From: Achromobacter xylosoxidans
Lineage (GTDB): Bacteria; Pseudomonadota; Gammaproteobacteria; Burkholderiales; Burkholderiaceae_B
DNA length: 64,000 nt
Direction: 5' to 3'
Assembly (NCBI RefSeq): GCF_014490035.1
Contig: NZ_CP061008.1
Location: forward strand, 3,410,001 to 3,474,000
Shown: in pieces, positions 44,132 through 52,546 of the stretch
Layout: each line of letters starts with the position of its first letter
Position numbering within the stretch: position 1 is the stretch's first letter
Notes under the pieces: generated by a model
Seen by the model: the letters and a program-made list of their open reading frames with translations, nothing else
What the model was told of the DNA's origin: nothing
Database searches by the model: none
Translations under genes and position numbers: made by a program

Positions 44132-45688
44132 CTAGACGGCGGGCGCGGGAAAAGGCCCGCCAGAACGCTGGCCAGCGCGTAGGGCAGCCACCTCGGCCAC
44201 GGCCGGCACGCGGGGCCTTCTGTCGGTATCGGCCAGCGCGCGATAAAGCTCGGCGTAGGGCGCCGCGGCGGCGCGCCAGCTGAAATCCGCGTTCATGGCA
44301 TTGCGCTGCATGGTGCGCCAGAGCATGGCGTCCTCGCGCAGGCGCAGGGCGCGGGCGATGGCCGCATTCATGGCCGCGGGGTCGTCGCCGTCGAACAGCA
44401 AGCCATTGGCGCCGGCCATTGCCGAGAGCGGCGCGCGCGGCCCGGGATCGTCGATCGTATCGGCCATGCCGCCCACCCGCGAACCTATCGGGATGGATCC
44501 GTAGCGCATTGCATACAGCGGCGTCAGGCCGAAGGGCTCGAAGCGGCTGCCGTGCAGCAGCATGTCGGAGCCCGCGTGCAGCCGGTGGGCCACCGCCTCG
44601 TCATAGCCGATGCGGGTGGAGCAACGCCCGGGAAAGCGCGCGCACAGTCGTTTGAGAGCTTCTTCCAGGCGGCGGTCGCCCTGGCCGAGGATCGCGACCT
44701 GCAGGCGCGGGTGGCGATCCAGCGCCTCGGGCAAGGCCTGCGCGGCGACGTCCGCCATCTTCTGTTCCGTCAGGCGGCTGCCCATCGCCAGGAGCACGGC
44801 TTCGGCATCCTCATGCAAGCCGAACTCCCGCTGCAGGGCCGCCTTGCTGCGCGCCTTGCGGCCCAGGTCGCGCGCCGAAAACCGCAATGAGCCCAGATGC
44901 GGATCGCGCACCGGATTCCACACCATGTTGTCGATGCCGTTGGGGATGGCCACCAGATCCGCGGCGCGCCGCCGCAGCAGTCCCTCCAGTCCGCAGCCAA
45001 AGGCGGGCGTCAGGATTTCCCGGGCATAGGTATGGCTGACGGTGGTGACGCGGTCGGCGTAGCGAATACCGGCCTTGAGGAAATTCAAGCGGCCCCAGGC
45101 GCCGGCGGCTTCGTCGTTGCGGTAGCGTTCAGGTATGCCCAGGGAGGCGGCGCATTCCATCGGGAACTGTCCCTGGAACGCCAGGTTGTGGATGGTCATG
45201 ATGCTTTTGACGTCGCCCGGGCCGTATTCCCGCAGCAGCAGCGGCACGAGTCCGGCGTGCCAGTCGTGCGCATGCAGCAATTGCGGCCGCGCGATGCCGG
45301 GCAAGCCGCCCGCTACGCGCACCGCCGCATGGGCCAGCGCCGCGTAGCGCAGCGCATTGTCGGCGTGCTCGCAACTGTTTTCGTCCAGATAGATGCCAGG
45401 CCGGTCATAAAGCGCGTCGTTCTCGAGCAGCAGGAAGTCCAGCCCCGACTGGGCGCAATGCCCGGCGAGGAGCCGGGCTTCCCCTCCCGGCAGATTGTGC
45501 AGTGGCGCCACCACCCGCAAGCGCTCCAGCCGCTGGCGCACGCCGCGGTAGGCCGGAAGCAGCACCGTCACGGGCACGCCGGCTTCGCACAGCCCGCGCG
45601 CCATGCCCGTGATGGCGTCCCCCAGGCCGCCCGTCTTGGCCAGGGGAAACGCTTCACCCGCCACTACCAGGGTTCGAATCTTTGTCAT
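44132..45688 (-). CDS. glgA: Glycogen synthase GlgA (GT5)
   Basis: The protein has 518 residues. The N-terminal KTGGLGD loop with Lys18, LLHAHDWHAGLVP and the C-terminal RFEPFGLTPLYAMRYG with the catalytic Glu mark a GT-B fold bacterial glycogen synthase using ADP-glucose (or another nucleotide sugar). No glgC for ADP-glucose synthesis is in the window, so the donor must come from elsewhere. In actinobacteria related enzymes can make maltose 1-phosphate, but the KTGGL type here points to a normal GlgA. It is the first gene of the operon, 55 bases downstream of a sigma-54 promoter. Confidence 0.92.
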   Translation of the reverse strand: MTKIRTLVVAGEAFPLAKTGGLGDAITGMARGLCEAGVPVTVLLPAYRGVRQRLERLRVVAPLHNLPGGEARLLAGHCAQSGLDFLLLENDALYDRPGIYLDENSCEHADNALRYAALAHAAVRVAGGLPGIARPQLLHAHDWHAGLVPLLLREYGPGDVKSIMTIHNLAFQGQFPMECAASLGIPERYRNDEAAGAWGRLNFLKAGIRYADRVTTVSHTYAREILTPAFGCGLEGLLRRRAADLVAIPNGIDNMVWNPVRDPHLGSLRFSARDLGRKARSKAALQREFGLHEDAEAVLLAMGSRLTEQKMADVAAQALPEALDRHPRLQVAILGQGDRRLEEALKRLCARFPGRCSTRIGYDEAVAHRLHAGSDMLLHGSRFEPFGLTPLYAMRYGSIPIGSRVGGMADTIDDPGPRAPLSAMAGANGLLFDGDDPAAMNAAIARALRLREDAMLWRTMQRNAMNADFSWRAAAAPYAELYRALADTDRRPRVPAVAEVAALRAGQRSGGPFPAPAV

Positions 45689-45742
45689 GCCAACTCCCGT
45701 TCAGGCGGATCGTCGAGCGCGTCCGCCGCTGGGGCTTTCATC

Positions 45743-45758
45743 CGCAAGCGCCGTGCCT
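45743..45758 (-). promoter_or_regulatory. Sigma-54 promoter of the glgA-to-treY operon (AGGCACG-N4-TTGCG)
   Basis: On the minus strand AGGCACGGCGCTTGCG has the consensus -24 GGCACG and -12 TTGC. The glgA start is 55 bases downstream. No other promoter-like space exists inside the 19-kb operon, so it may drive all eight genes. Confidence 0.8.
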
Positions 45759-45777
45759 GCGCCGGCACCGGCGCAGG
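45756..45777. repeat. Perfect 10-base inverted repeat between divergent sigma-54 promoters
   Basis: CCTGCGCCGG and CCGGCGCAGG are separated by CA. The element touches the -24 end of the glgA promoter and lies 11 bases before the -24 element of the TPP-enzyme promoter. It could bind an activator or another regulator acting on both promoters. Confidence 0.5.
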
Positions 45778-45788
45778 CGGACACGGCC

Positions 45789-45804
45789 GGGAACGGTAAT
45801 TGCT
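45789..45804 (+). promoter_or_regulatory. Sigma-54 promoter of the TPP-enzyme gene (GGGAACG-N4-TTGCT)
   Basis: GGGAACGGTAATTGCT has the exact spacing, with one change in the -24 element. The ATG at 45849 follows with GGAG in between. It is divergent from the glgA promoter, 30 bases apart. Confidence 0.78.
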
Positions 45805-45848
45805 GGTCTGGGCGTTCTGTCGAATTGCGGGAAAACGCGGAGCATCGA

Positions 45849-47621
45849 ATGAAGACTGTGGCGGACTTTGTGTTGGAACGGCTGTCGCAATGGGGGGTCA
45901 GAAGGATCTACGGCTACCCCGGAGACGGTATCAACGGCCTGATCGGCGCCTTCGGCCGCACCCGTGAGCCGTTGGAGTTCGTCCAGGCCCGCCACGAAGA
46001 AGCCGCGGCGTTCATGGCCTGCGCCCACGCAAAGTTCACCGGGCAGGCCGGGGTCTGCCTGGCGACCTCCGGTCCCGGCGCCATCCATCTGCTGAATGGC
46101 CTGTACGACGCCAAGCTGGACCATCAGCCCGTCGTGGCCCTGGTCGGCCAGCAGGCCCGCAGCGCCCTGGGCGGCGACTACCAGCAGGAAGTCGACCTGA
46201 TCAGCCTGTTCAAGGACGTGGCGCACGATTACGTGCAGATGGCCGCGACCGCCGAACAGGCGCGCCACATGATCGACCGCACCATGCGCATCGCCCTGGA
46301 GCGGCGCAGCGTGACCTGCGTCATTTTTCCAAACGATGTGCAGGATTTGCCGGCGGTGAAGACGCCCGCCCGCGAACATGGGACCGTGCCGACGGGCATA
46401 GGCTTGACCTCGCATGCCGGCGTGCCGGGCGAGGCCGCCTTGCGCAATGCCGCAGACATCCTCAATCGCGGCGAACGGGTCGCCATGCTGGTCGGGGCGG
46501 GCGCGTTGCAGGCCGGCGCGGAAGTGCGCCAGACCGCTGAACTGCTGGGCGCCGGCGTGGCCAAGGCGCTGCTGGGCAAGGCGGCGGTACCCGACAGCCT
46601 GCCGTACGTCACGGGCTGCATCGGATTGTTGGGCACGCAGCCCAGCTGGGACATGATGAACGAGTGCGACACCCTGCTGATGGTGGGCACGTCGTTTCCG
46701 TACTCGGAATTCCTGCCGCCGCCAGGACAGGCGAGGGCGGTGCAGATCGATCTGGACGGCCGCAAGCTCAGCCTGCGCTATCCCGTTGAACTTGGCTTGG
46801 TCGGCGACAGCCGGTTGACCCTGCAGGCCCTGATTCCCTTGTTGCAGCCCAAGACCGCGCGCCGCTGGCGCGAACGCATCGAGGGCAAGGTCGCGCGCTG
46901 GCACGAAACCGTGGAGGCGCGCGCAATGGTGCAGGCCCGGCCGCTGAATCCGCAACGTCCCTTCCTGGAACTGTCCAAACGGCTGCCGCCGCGCAGCATC
47001 CTGACCTGCGACTCGGGCTCGGCGGCGAACTGGTATGCGCGCGACATCGCCATGCGCGAGGGAATGATGGGCTCGGTATCGGGTGGCCTGGCCACCATGG
47101 GCTGCGGCGTGCCTTACGCGCTTGCCGCCAAGCTGGCGCATCCGCAGCGGCCCGTCATTGCGCTGGTCGGAGACGGCGCCATGCAGATGCTGGGCATGAA
47201 CGAGCTGATCACCATCGCCCACCGCTGGAAGGACTGGGCCAACCCGACCTTGATCGTCATGGTCCTGAACAACGGCGACCTCAATCTGGTCACCTGGGAG
47301 CAGCGCGTCATGGGAGGCGACCCCAGGTTCGCGGATTCGCAATGGCTGCCCCGGTTTTCGTACGCGGAGTATGGCCGCCTGCTAGGCCTGGAAGGCATAC
47401 GGGTGGACAGCCCGGACGCCGTGGGAGACGCCTGGGATCAAGCCCTGGCGGCGACCCGTCCGGTCGTGCTGGAAATGGTGACCGACCCCGAGGTGCCACC
47501 CTTGCCGCCGCACATTCCGGCCAAGCAGGTGGCCGCGTACTTCCAGGCGCTGCGCAAGGAAGAGGGCGGCGCGGCAGGCGCGGCCTTGCGCGCGACCATC
47601 AAGCAATGGTGGGCGGGATGA
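45849..47621 (+). CDS. Thiamine-diphosphate enzyme of the pyruvate oxidase/acetolactate synthase family
   Basis: The protein has 590 residues from the ATG at 45849, preceded by GGAG. The PYR domain has the catalytic Glu in RHEEAAAF and GPGAIHLLNGLYDAK, a central domain spans about 190-330, and the PP domain has the TPP motif GDGAMQMLGMNEL ending in VLNNGDLN. It should decarboxylate pyruvate or a similar 2-oxoacid, most like PoxB-type quinone-dependent oxidases that feed electrons to the membrane and yield acetate. FAD use cannot be judged. A sigma-54 promoter lies 45 bases upstream, divergent from the glycogen operon, linking it to carbon overflow in stress. Confidence 0.85.
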   Translation: MKTVADFVLERLSQWGVRRIYGYPGDGINGLIGAFGRTREPLEFVQARHEEAAAFMACAHAKFTGQAGVCLATSGPGAIHLLNGLYDAKLDHQPVVALVGQQARSALGGDYQQEVDLISLFKDVAHDYVQMAATAEQARHMIDRTMRIALERRSVTCVIFPNDVQDLPAVKTPAREHGTVPTGIGLTSHAGVPGEAALRNAADILNRGERVAMLVGAGALQAGAEVRQTAELLGAGVAKALLGKAAVPDSLPYVTGCIGLLGTQPSWDMMNECDTLLMVGTSFPYSEFLPPPGQARAVQIDLDGRKLSLRYPVELGLVGDSRLTLQALIPLLQPKTARRWRERIEGKVARWHETVEARAMVQARPLNPQRPFLELSKRLPPRSILTCDSGSAANWYARDIAMREGMMGSVSGGLATMGCGVPYALAAKLAHPQRPVIALVGDGAMQMLGMNELITIAHRWKDWANPTLIVMVLNNGDLNLVTWEQRVMGGDPRFADSQWLPRFSYAEYGRLLGLEGIRVDSPDAVGDAWDQALAATRPVVLEMVTDPEVPPLPPHIPAKQVAAYFQALRKEEGGAAGAALRATIKQWWAG

Positions 47622-47665
47622 GGCCGCGGCCGCATCGATCGCATTCTGTCGTTCAGGAGCATGCC

Positions 47666-47872
47666 ATGACCAAGACCAAGACCAGACCTTCCGGACCCTC
47701 CCGGCCCGCGGACCCCAAACCGCCGGGTCCGCAGCAGCATCCCGCCGAACAGCCCACCCCCGACCCAGGCCGGCACGAGACCGACCGGCACGGCCGTTGG
47801 CCGCCCGACAGCCTGCCCAACCCCATGCCCGGACTGGATCCCCAGCAGACGCCAGGGATCGACAGGCTTTGA
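47666..47872 (+). CDS. Small proline-rich disordered protein
   Basis: The protein has 68 residues: KTKTRPSGPSRPADPKPPG, HPAEQPTPDPGRHETDRHG, then a slightly more ordered end PMPGLDPQQTPGIDRL. It is hydrophilic and predicted to be disordered, like the other small proteins of the window. CAGGAG precedes the start. It lies 44 bases after the TPP-enzyme gene and is probably in the same transcript. No domain is recognised. Confidence 0.65.
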   Translation: MTKTKTRPSGPSRPADPKPPGPQQHPAEQPTPDPGRHETDRHGRWPPDSLPNPMPGLDPQQTPGIDRL

Positions 47873-47876
47873 GGAA

Positions 47877-47904
47877 CCGCGGCCTTCTGCCGCACACGTT
47901 TTTT
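47877..47904 (+). terminator. Weak hairpin with T-run before the DUF883 gene
   Basis: GCGGC and GCCGC pair around CTTCT, and six T follow after five bases. The stem is short, so it would at most lower read-through into the next gene. Confidence 0.35.
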
Positions 47905-47918
47905 CACAAGGAGCACGT

Positions 47919-48257
47919 ATGAACAAGCACCACGGATTGCGGGACATGATTCAACCCGCCGACAACAACACGCGCACGGTGCGCGAACTGATCGCTGGCA
48001 CCGAGGCGCTCTTGCGCAGCACCGCGAGCTATAGCGGTTCCGAGATCGAAGCTGCGCGCGACAGCCTCAAGCAGCAGCTCGAAGCCGCGCGCGAGCACGC
48101 CAAGGGCTGGGAGCGTGCGGCCTGGGAGCGCGCCCGGCATGCTTCCCATGCCGCCGACGAGTACGTCCATGAAAACGCCTGGAAGAGCCTGGCGGGCGCG
48201 GCGCTGATCGGCGTGCTGGCGGGCGTGTGCCTCATGGCCGACCATAAACGCCGCTGA
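47919..48257 (+). CDS. DUF883 family (ElaB/YqjD-like) membrane-anchored protein
   Basis: The protein has 112 residues with CAAGGAG before the ATG. A helical cytoplasmic part (TRTVRELIAGTEALLRSTA, EIEAARDSLKQQLEAAREHA) leads to VHENAWKSLAGAALIGVLAG, the DUF883 membrane anchor, and a basic end. It is a better match to the ElaB/YqjD pattern than the paralogue at 18104. The role suggested by the family is anchoring ribosomes at the membrane in slow growth. It follows the small proline-rich gene and may share the sigma-54 transcript from 45789. Confidence 0.85.
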   Translation: MNKHHGLRDMIQPADNNTRTVRELIAGTEALLRSTASYSGSEIEAARDSLKQQLEAAREHAKGWERAAWERARHASHAADEYVHENAWKSLAGAALIGVLAGVCLMADHKRR

Positions 48258-48339
48258 GCGCCTAATCCTTTTTGCCCATTGATAGGGCGGGGCGTTTCCA
48301 GGACCATGCTCGGATTGCGCCGCAACACCGGAATCCACG

Positions 48340-49449
48340 ATGAATCTCGACCCAACCGCGCCACGCCGCAAATCGCCATGGGGGAAAGCCCTGGCGGTCG
48401 TGACCCTGGTTGCGGCGGTGGGCGTCGTGCTGGCGTTCGCCGCCTTGCGCATCGCCGAGCAGCGCATCGCCAACATGCTGGGTCCGCGCGGCGAGGTGGG
48501 GCAGGTCGACATCGGCTATCGGCAGGTGATCCTCAAGGACGTGACGATATCCGGCGGCACGGGCCAGGCAGGAGCCCGCGCGCGGCACGTGATCCTGGAG
48601 CCGGACTGGTCTGCCTTCCTGCGCCATGAGACGGTCTTCAAGACCGTCATCATCGAAGGCTTCGACTTCACCGTGGTGCGCCGGGCCAATGGCGATATGG
48701 ACATTGCGCCCGCGTTGCAGGCCTCGATGCGGGCGGGCGAAGGTGGCGACGGCCAGCCGCGCCGCAACACGCCTATCCGCATCGCGGAATTGATACTGCG
48801 CGACGGCCGGCTGGATTTCGAGGACGCCGCAGTCTCGCGGCCCGCGCATAGGATCCCGTTTTCGGGCGTCGAGGCGAGTCTGCGTCCGCTGACCATCCCC
48901 GGCGACGGCTCGCGCAGCGAGATGGAATTCTCCGGCAATGTCGAAGGCAACCGCAACGGGGCCGCCACGGTGCGCGCGCAGGGTTGGCTGGTGCTGGGCG
49001 GCACGGATGCCGACATCAAGGTGGCGGTGCGCAACATGGACATCCAGCATGCCGCGCCGTACCTGGCCGACAACGGCGCCACGTCCTTGGCCGCGGGCGC
49101 CATGGACCTGGACATGCGCACCGCCATCACCAAGCGACGGCTGCAGGCCACGGGCACCGTGGCCCTGCGAGGCTTGCGCTTCGGCGGCAACGGCGACCTG
49201 TTTTCACTGCCGCGCAAGGCGGTGCTGGCGGCGCTGAAGGACCAGAGCGGCACGCTGCGTTTCGATTTTTCCCTGGCAGGCGACCTCGACAATCCCAAGT
49301 TCTCCGTCGCGCGCGGCTTTACCGCCCAGGTGGCCCAGGGCTTCAGCCATGCGATCGGCGTGGGCGCCGAAGGTGCGGCCGAAGGCGTTACCGGCGCCGT
49401 GAAGGAACTGGGCAACGCCTTGTCGGACCTGCTCACGCCTAAGCCTTGA
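48340..49449 (+). CDS. AsmA/DUF748-like membrane-anchored periplasmic protein
   Basis: The protein has 369 residues. A basic N-terminus and one membrane helix (ALAVVTLVAAVGVVLAFAAL) are followed by a periplasmic beta-rich region with repeats of the AsmA/DUF748 kind (VDIGYRQVILKDVTISGG, IRIAELILRDGRLDFEDA, ATGTVALRGLRFGGNG). AsmA-like proteins act in outer-membrane lipid transport; this one is short for the family. It overlaps the ybhN-like gene on the other strand by 11 bases at the 3' end. It starts 82 bases after the DUF883 gene and its promoter is not clear. Confidence 0.75.
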   Translation: MNLDPTAPRRKSPWGKALAVVTLVAAVGVVLAFAALRIAEQRIANMLGPRGEVGQVDIGYRQVILKDVTISGGTGQAGARARHVILEPDWSAFLRHETVFKTVIIEGFDFTVVRRANGDMDIAPALQASMRAGEGGDGQPRRNTPIRIAELILRDGRLDFEDAAVSRPAHRIPFSGVEASLRPLTIPGDGSRSEMEFSGNVEGNRNGAATVRAQGWLVLGGTDADIKVAVRNMDIQHAAPYLADNGATSLAAGAMDLDMRTAITKRRLQATGTVALRGLRFGGNGDLFSLPRKAVLAALKDQSGTLRFDFSLAGDLDNPKFSVARGFTAQVAQGFSHAIGVGAEGAAEGVTGAVKELGNALSDLLTPKP

Positions 49450-50470
49450 ACGAGTGGCCGGCGTCGTTGCGGCGCCTGTCAGCCGCAGCCGGCCTGGGCT
49501 CAACTTCCGGTTGCGCGCGCCTGTGCCTCAGTTTCACCTCCAACGCGGCAAAGGCCGCCAGGGCCAGGAACAAGGGCGCGAACGCATAGAGCGCCCGGTA
49601 GGCCAGCGCCGCGCCCAGCACCTCGGCAGCAGGGATCCCGGGCGCGAGCGTGGCCACAAAGATGGCTTCCGTGGTGCCCAGTCCGCCCGGCACGCGGATG
49701 ACCAGGGCCGCGAAGCTGGCGCAAAGCAGGATGCCGAGCACCGCAAAATAGCTGGCCTTGCCTTGCAGCAGCAGATAGATGATGGCCCCCATGATGGCCC
49801 ACGACAGGCCCGCGACCACGCTTTGCGCCACCGCCATGCCGGCGCCGGGCAGCACCGCATGCTGTCCCATCCAGGTCCAGGTGCGCCGCTTCGCCCGTGC
49901 GCACACAGCCACGTAGCCTGCCGCCAGCAACAGCAACGCGACGCCGAGTGCACGCAGCAGGTGTGACCCGATGGCCCAACCCTGCGGCACGGACACCGCG
50001 CCCGCCGCGAACAGCGCGCCCGCGATCCACGCGTAGCCTATCCAGTTCGACACTGCCGAAAACAGCGTGACGCGCGTCGCCACCGACTTGCGGCAGCCCA
50101 GCCGCGCGTACAGCCTGAGGCGCGCGCCCAGGCCGCCGAGCAGCACGCCCAGGTTCAGATTCAGGGCATAGCTCATCATGGCCACGCCCAACACCTTGGG
50201 CCAGGGCAGGGTATGCCGGGTGTAGCGCTTGCTCAGGAGATCCATGCCGCCGTAGGTCAGGTAGCCCGCCACGACCAGTGCGGCGGCAGCGGCTATGGTC
50301 CCCGGCGGTATCCTGCGCATGGCGATCCAGACCTGCGCCCAGTCTACCGAGCGGCCGAAGTAGTACAGCAGCGCCGCCACCAACGCCAACACGATCACCG
50401 GCAAGGCACGCTTGACCCGCGGCCAGCGGTGCCTCCACGCGCGCGTCAACGTGGAGCGGAACACTCTCAT
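49439..50470 (-). CDS. ybhN: YbhN-like integral membrane protein (LPG synthase transmembrane family)
   Basis: The protein has 343 residues from the ATG at 50470, whose ATGA overlaps the clsB stop; AGGAG lies just before. About eight membrane helices are seen (LPVIVLALVAALLYYFGRSV, GTIAAAAALVVAGYLTYGGM, ASFAALVIRVPGGLGTTEAI). The segment RVPGGLGTTEA is the hallmark of the UPF0104/lysylphosphatidylglycerol-synthase membrane domain, here without the synthase part. The order ybhP-clsB-ybhN is the same as in Escherichia coli, pointing to a joint role in phospholipid synthesis or movement. The operon has a sigma-54 promoter. Confidence 0.85.
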   Translation of the reverse strand: MRVFRSTLTRAWRHRWPRVKRALPVIVLALVAALLYYFGRSVDWAQVWIAMRRIPPGTIAAAAALVVAGYLTYGGMDLLSKRYTRHTLPWPKVLGVAMMSYALNLNLGVLLGGLGARLRLYARLGCRKSVATRVTLFSAVSNWIGYAWIAGALFAAGAVSVPQGWAIGSHLLRALGVALLLLAAGYVAVCARAKRRTWTWMGQHAVLPGAGMAVAQSVVAGLSWAIMGAIIYLLLQGKASYFAVLGILLCASFAALVIRVPGGLGTTEAIFVATLAPGIPAAEVLGAALAYRALYAFAPLFLALAAFAALEVKLRHRRAQPEVEPRPAAADRRRNDAGHSFKA

Positions 50471-51660
50471 GCCGACTCCTGTTGCGCCTGGATAGGCAGC
50501 GACTTCAGGCGGGGCTTGTGCGCGGGCAGGCTGCCGGCCCAGGCGGGAAAGCGCCGCAGGAAATGGAATACCACCACGCCGATCCACAGCCGCCGCAAGC
50601 GCCGCCTGGACCCCTCGGGCAGCTCGATGCGCCGGCAATCCTGTTCGATGAGCCGGTCAAGGCTGCGGCGCAGCGCGGCGTTCAAACCGGCGTCGCGCGC
50701 CACCACGTTGGCTTCCAGATTGAGCGCCAGGCTGAGCGGGTCCAGATTGCTGGATCCGATGGTGCTCCAGTCTCGGTCCACGCAGGCAACCTTGCCGTGC
50801 AGCGGGCGCTTGCAGTACTCGTAGATCTCCACGCCCGCATCGATCAGGTAGTCATACAGCATGGACGCCGCCAGGCGGGCGACCAGCACATCGGGTTCGC
50901 CTTGCAGCAGCAGCCGCACGCGCACGCCGCGACGGGCGGCGTTGGCCAGGTCGTGCAGCAACTGATATCCGGGGAAGAAATAGGCGTTGGCGATCAGCAC
51001 GTCCTCGCGCGCGGCGCGCACGCCGGCCCGGTAGTAGCGTTCGATGTCCGTCTGATGCTCGATGTTGTCGCGCACCACCAGGCGGCCGCCGCCGTCGCCT
51101 TCCGGCATGGGATCCATGCGCGCCGGCCGCCGCCGCTTGCGGGTCCACGCGTCCACCGCTAGCGCCTCGCGCGCGAAGTCCGCGACGTCCGCGGCCAGCG
51201 GGCCTTCCAGCCGCACCGCATAGTCCTGCTTGGCTTGCGGCCCGTAGTCGGGCAGGTGGTCGGCGGAAAGATTGATACCCCCGACAAAGGCGACCCGGCG
51301 GTCGACCGCCACGATCTTGCGGTGCATGCGCCTGAACACATTGGTGCGCACGCCGAGCAAGCGCGGACGCGGATCGAATACATGCACACGGATGCCGCTT
51401 TCGGTCATGGCGCCGACGAAGGCGCCGTCCAGCTCGTCCGAGCCATAGCCGTCCACCGTCAGGTCCACGCTGACGCCGCGATGGGCGGCGGCGATCAGGG
51501 CGCGCTGGAACTCCTGCCCCACGGCGTCGTCGAACAGGATGAAGGTTTCCACCAGCACTTCGCCGCGCGCCGCGGCAATCGCATCGAGCACGGCCGGAAA
51601 ATACCCGGTGCCATTCTCCAGCAGCGTGTAGCGGTTGTTCTCGCGCCAGCGCAGGTTCAT
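50467..51660 (-). CDS. clsB: Cardiolipin synthase B
   Basis: The protein has 397 residues and no N-terminal membrane anchor, as in ClsB. It has two phospholipase-D motifs: H113-x-K115-x4-D120 in MHRKIVAVDRRVAFVGG and H288-x-K290-x4-D295 in LHGKVACVDRDWSTIGSSN. ClsB joins phosphatidylglycerol with another phospholipid or an alcohol to form cardiolipin or phosphatidylglycerol. The start overlaps the upstream nuclease-family gene stop by ATGA, and the stop overlaps ybhN, so the three genes are translationally coupled. Confidence 0.92.
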   Translation of the reverse strand: MNLRWRENNRYTLLENGTGYFPAVLDAIAAARGEVLVETFILFDDAVGQEFQRALIAAAHRGVSVDLTVDGYGSDELDGAFVGAMTESGIRVHVFDPRPRLLGVRTNVFRRMHRKIVAVDRRVAFVGGINLSADHLPDYGPQAKQDYAVRLEGPLAADVADFAREALAVDAWTRKRRRPARMDPMPEGDGGGRLVVRDNIEHQTDIERYYRAGVRAAREDVLIANAYFFPGYQLLHDLANAARRGVRVRLLLQGEPDVLVARLAASMLYDYLIDAGVEIYEYCKRPLHGKVACVDRDWSTIGSSNLDPLSLALNLEANVVARDAGLNAALRRSLDRLIEQDCRRIELPEGSRRRLRRLWIGVVVFHFLRRFPAWAGSLPAHKPRLKSLPIQAQQESA

Positions 51661-52424
51661 AGCGCGATCTCCGCGCAGATCGGCACATGGTCGGACAGGC
51701 GCGACCAGATCCGCGAGGCCAGCGGCACCGGCTGCCAGTCCCGGACGTTGCGCACGTAGATGCGGTCCAGCCGCAACAAGGGCCAGCGCGCGGGAAACGT
51801 GCGGGCGGGGCGGCCCAGGCGCGACGTGTAGACCTCGCGCGTGCCGCAATCCCGCATCAGCGAGTCGGCGCGCAGGCGCCAGTCGTTGAAGTCGCCTGCG
51901 ATCAGCAGCGGTTCGCTGGCGGGCACGCCTTGCGCCACCAGTTCGCACAGGCGGCGCAACTGCTTGCCCCGGTGGCCTTCCAGCAGGCCCAGGTGCACGC
52001 ATATCGCATGCACCGGCGTATCCAGCGAGGGCACCCGCAGCACGCAGTGCAGGAGTCCGCGGCCCTCATGCCCATGCACGGTGACGTCATGGTTTTCGTG
52101 GCGTTCGATGGGATATCTCGACAGGAGCGCATTGCCATGGTGTCCCGCCGGGTAGACCGCGTTGCGGCCGTAGGCGAAATCGGTCCACAGCGAGTCCGCC
52201 AGGAATTCGTACTGGGACAGGGCAGGCCAGGCCTGATGCCGTTCGGCGTGCCCCTGGTGTTCTCCCAGCACTTCCTGCAGGAACACGATGTCGGGACTCG
52301 CCATCCGCAAGGCTTCGCGCAGTTCGTGCAGCATGAAGCGGCGGTTGAAGCTGGTGAAACCCTTGTGCGTGTTCACGGTCAGCACGGTCAGCGTGGTGGC
52401 ATCGATGTAGCGGAAGGAGGGCAT
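51657..52424 (-). CDS. ybhP: Endonuclease/exonuclease/phosphatase family protein (YbhP-like)
   Basis: The protein has 255 residues from the ATG at 52424, preceded by GGAG. The EEP fold is shown by TVNTHKGF, IVFLQEVLGEH (metal-binding Glu), IAGDFNDWR and RLSDHVPICAEI. EEP enzymes cleave phosphodiesters in nucleic acids or lipids; next to clsB a lipid or head-group substrate is likely, but unproved. It is the first gene of the ybhP-clsB-ybhN operon, and a sigma-54 promoter lies 33 bases upstream of its start. Confidence 0.85.
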   Translation of the reverse strand: MPSFRYIDATTLTVLTVNTHKGFTSFNRRFMLHELREALRMASPDIVFLQEVLGEHQGHAERHQAWPALSQYEFLADSLWTDFAYGRNAVYPAGHHGNALLSRYPIERHENHDVTVHGHEGRGLLHCVLRVPSLDTPVHAICVHLGLLEGHRGKQLRRLCELVAQGVPASEPLLIAGDFNDWRLRADSLMRDCGTREVYTSRLGRPARTFPARWPLLRLDRIYVRNVRDWQPVPLASRIWSRLSDHVPICAEIAL

Positions 52425-52456
52425 GGACGCTCCGGATGGGTCGATCCGGACAGCGG

Positions 52457-52472
52457 AGCAATCCGCGTTCCC
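52457..52472 (-). promoter_or_regulatory. Sigma-54 promoter of the ybhP-clsB-ybhN operon (GGGAACG-N4-TTGCT)
   Basis: On the minus strand GGGAACGCGGATTGCT has exact spacing and the same -24 variant (GGAACG) as the promoters at 15044 and 45789. The predicted start is near 52446, giving a leader of about 20 bases. Confidence 0.78.
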
Positions 52473-52546
52473 AAAACGTAAAGAGGCGTAACTGCCGGGG
52501 CGGCGCCCTGATCCGGCCTCGGCGGCGTTGCGCCAGGCGGGCAGCG

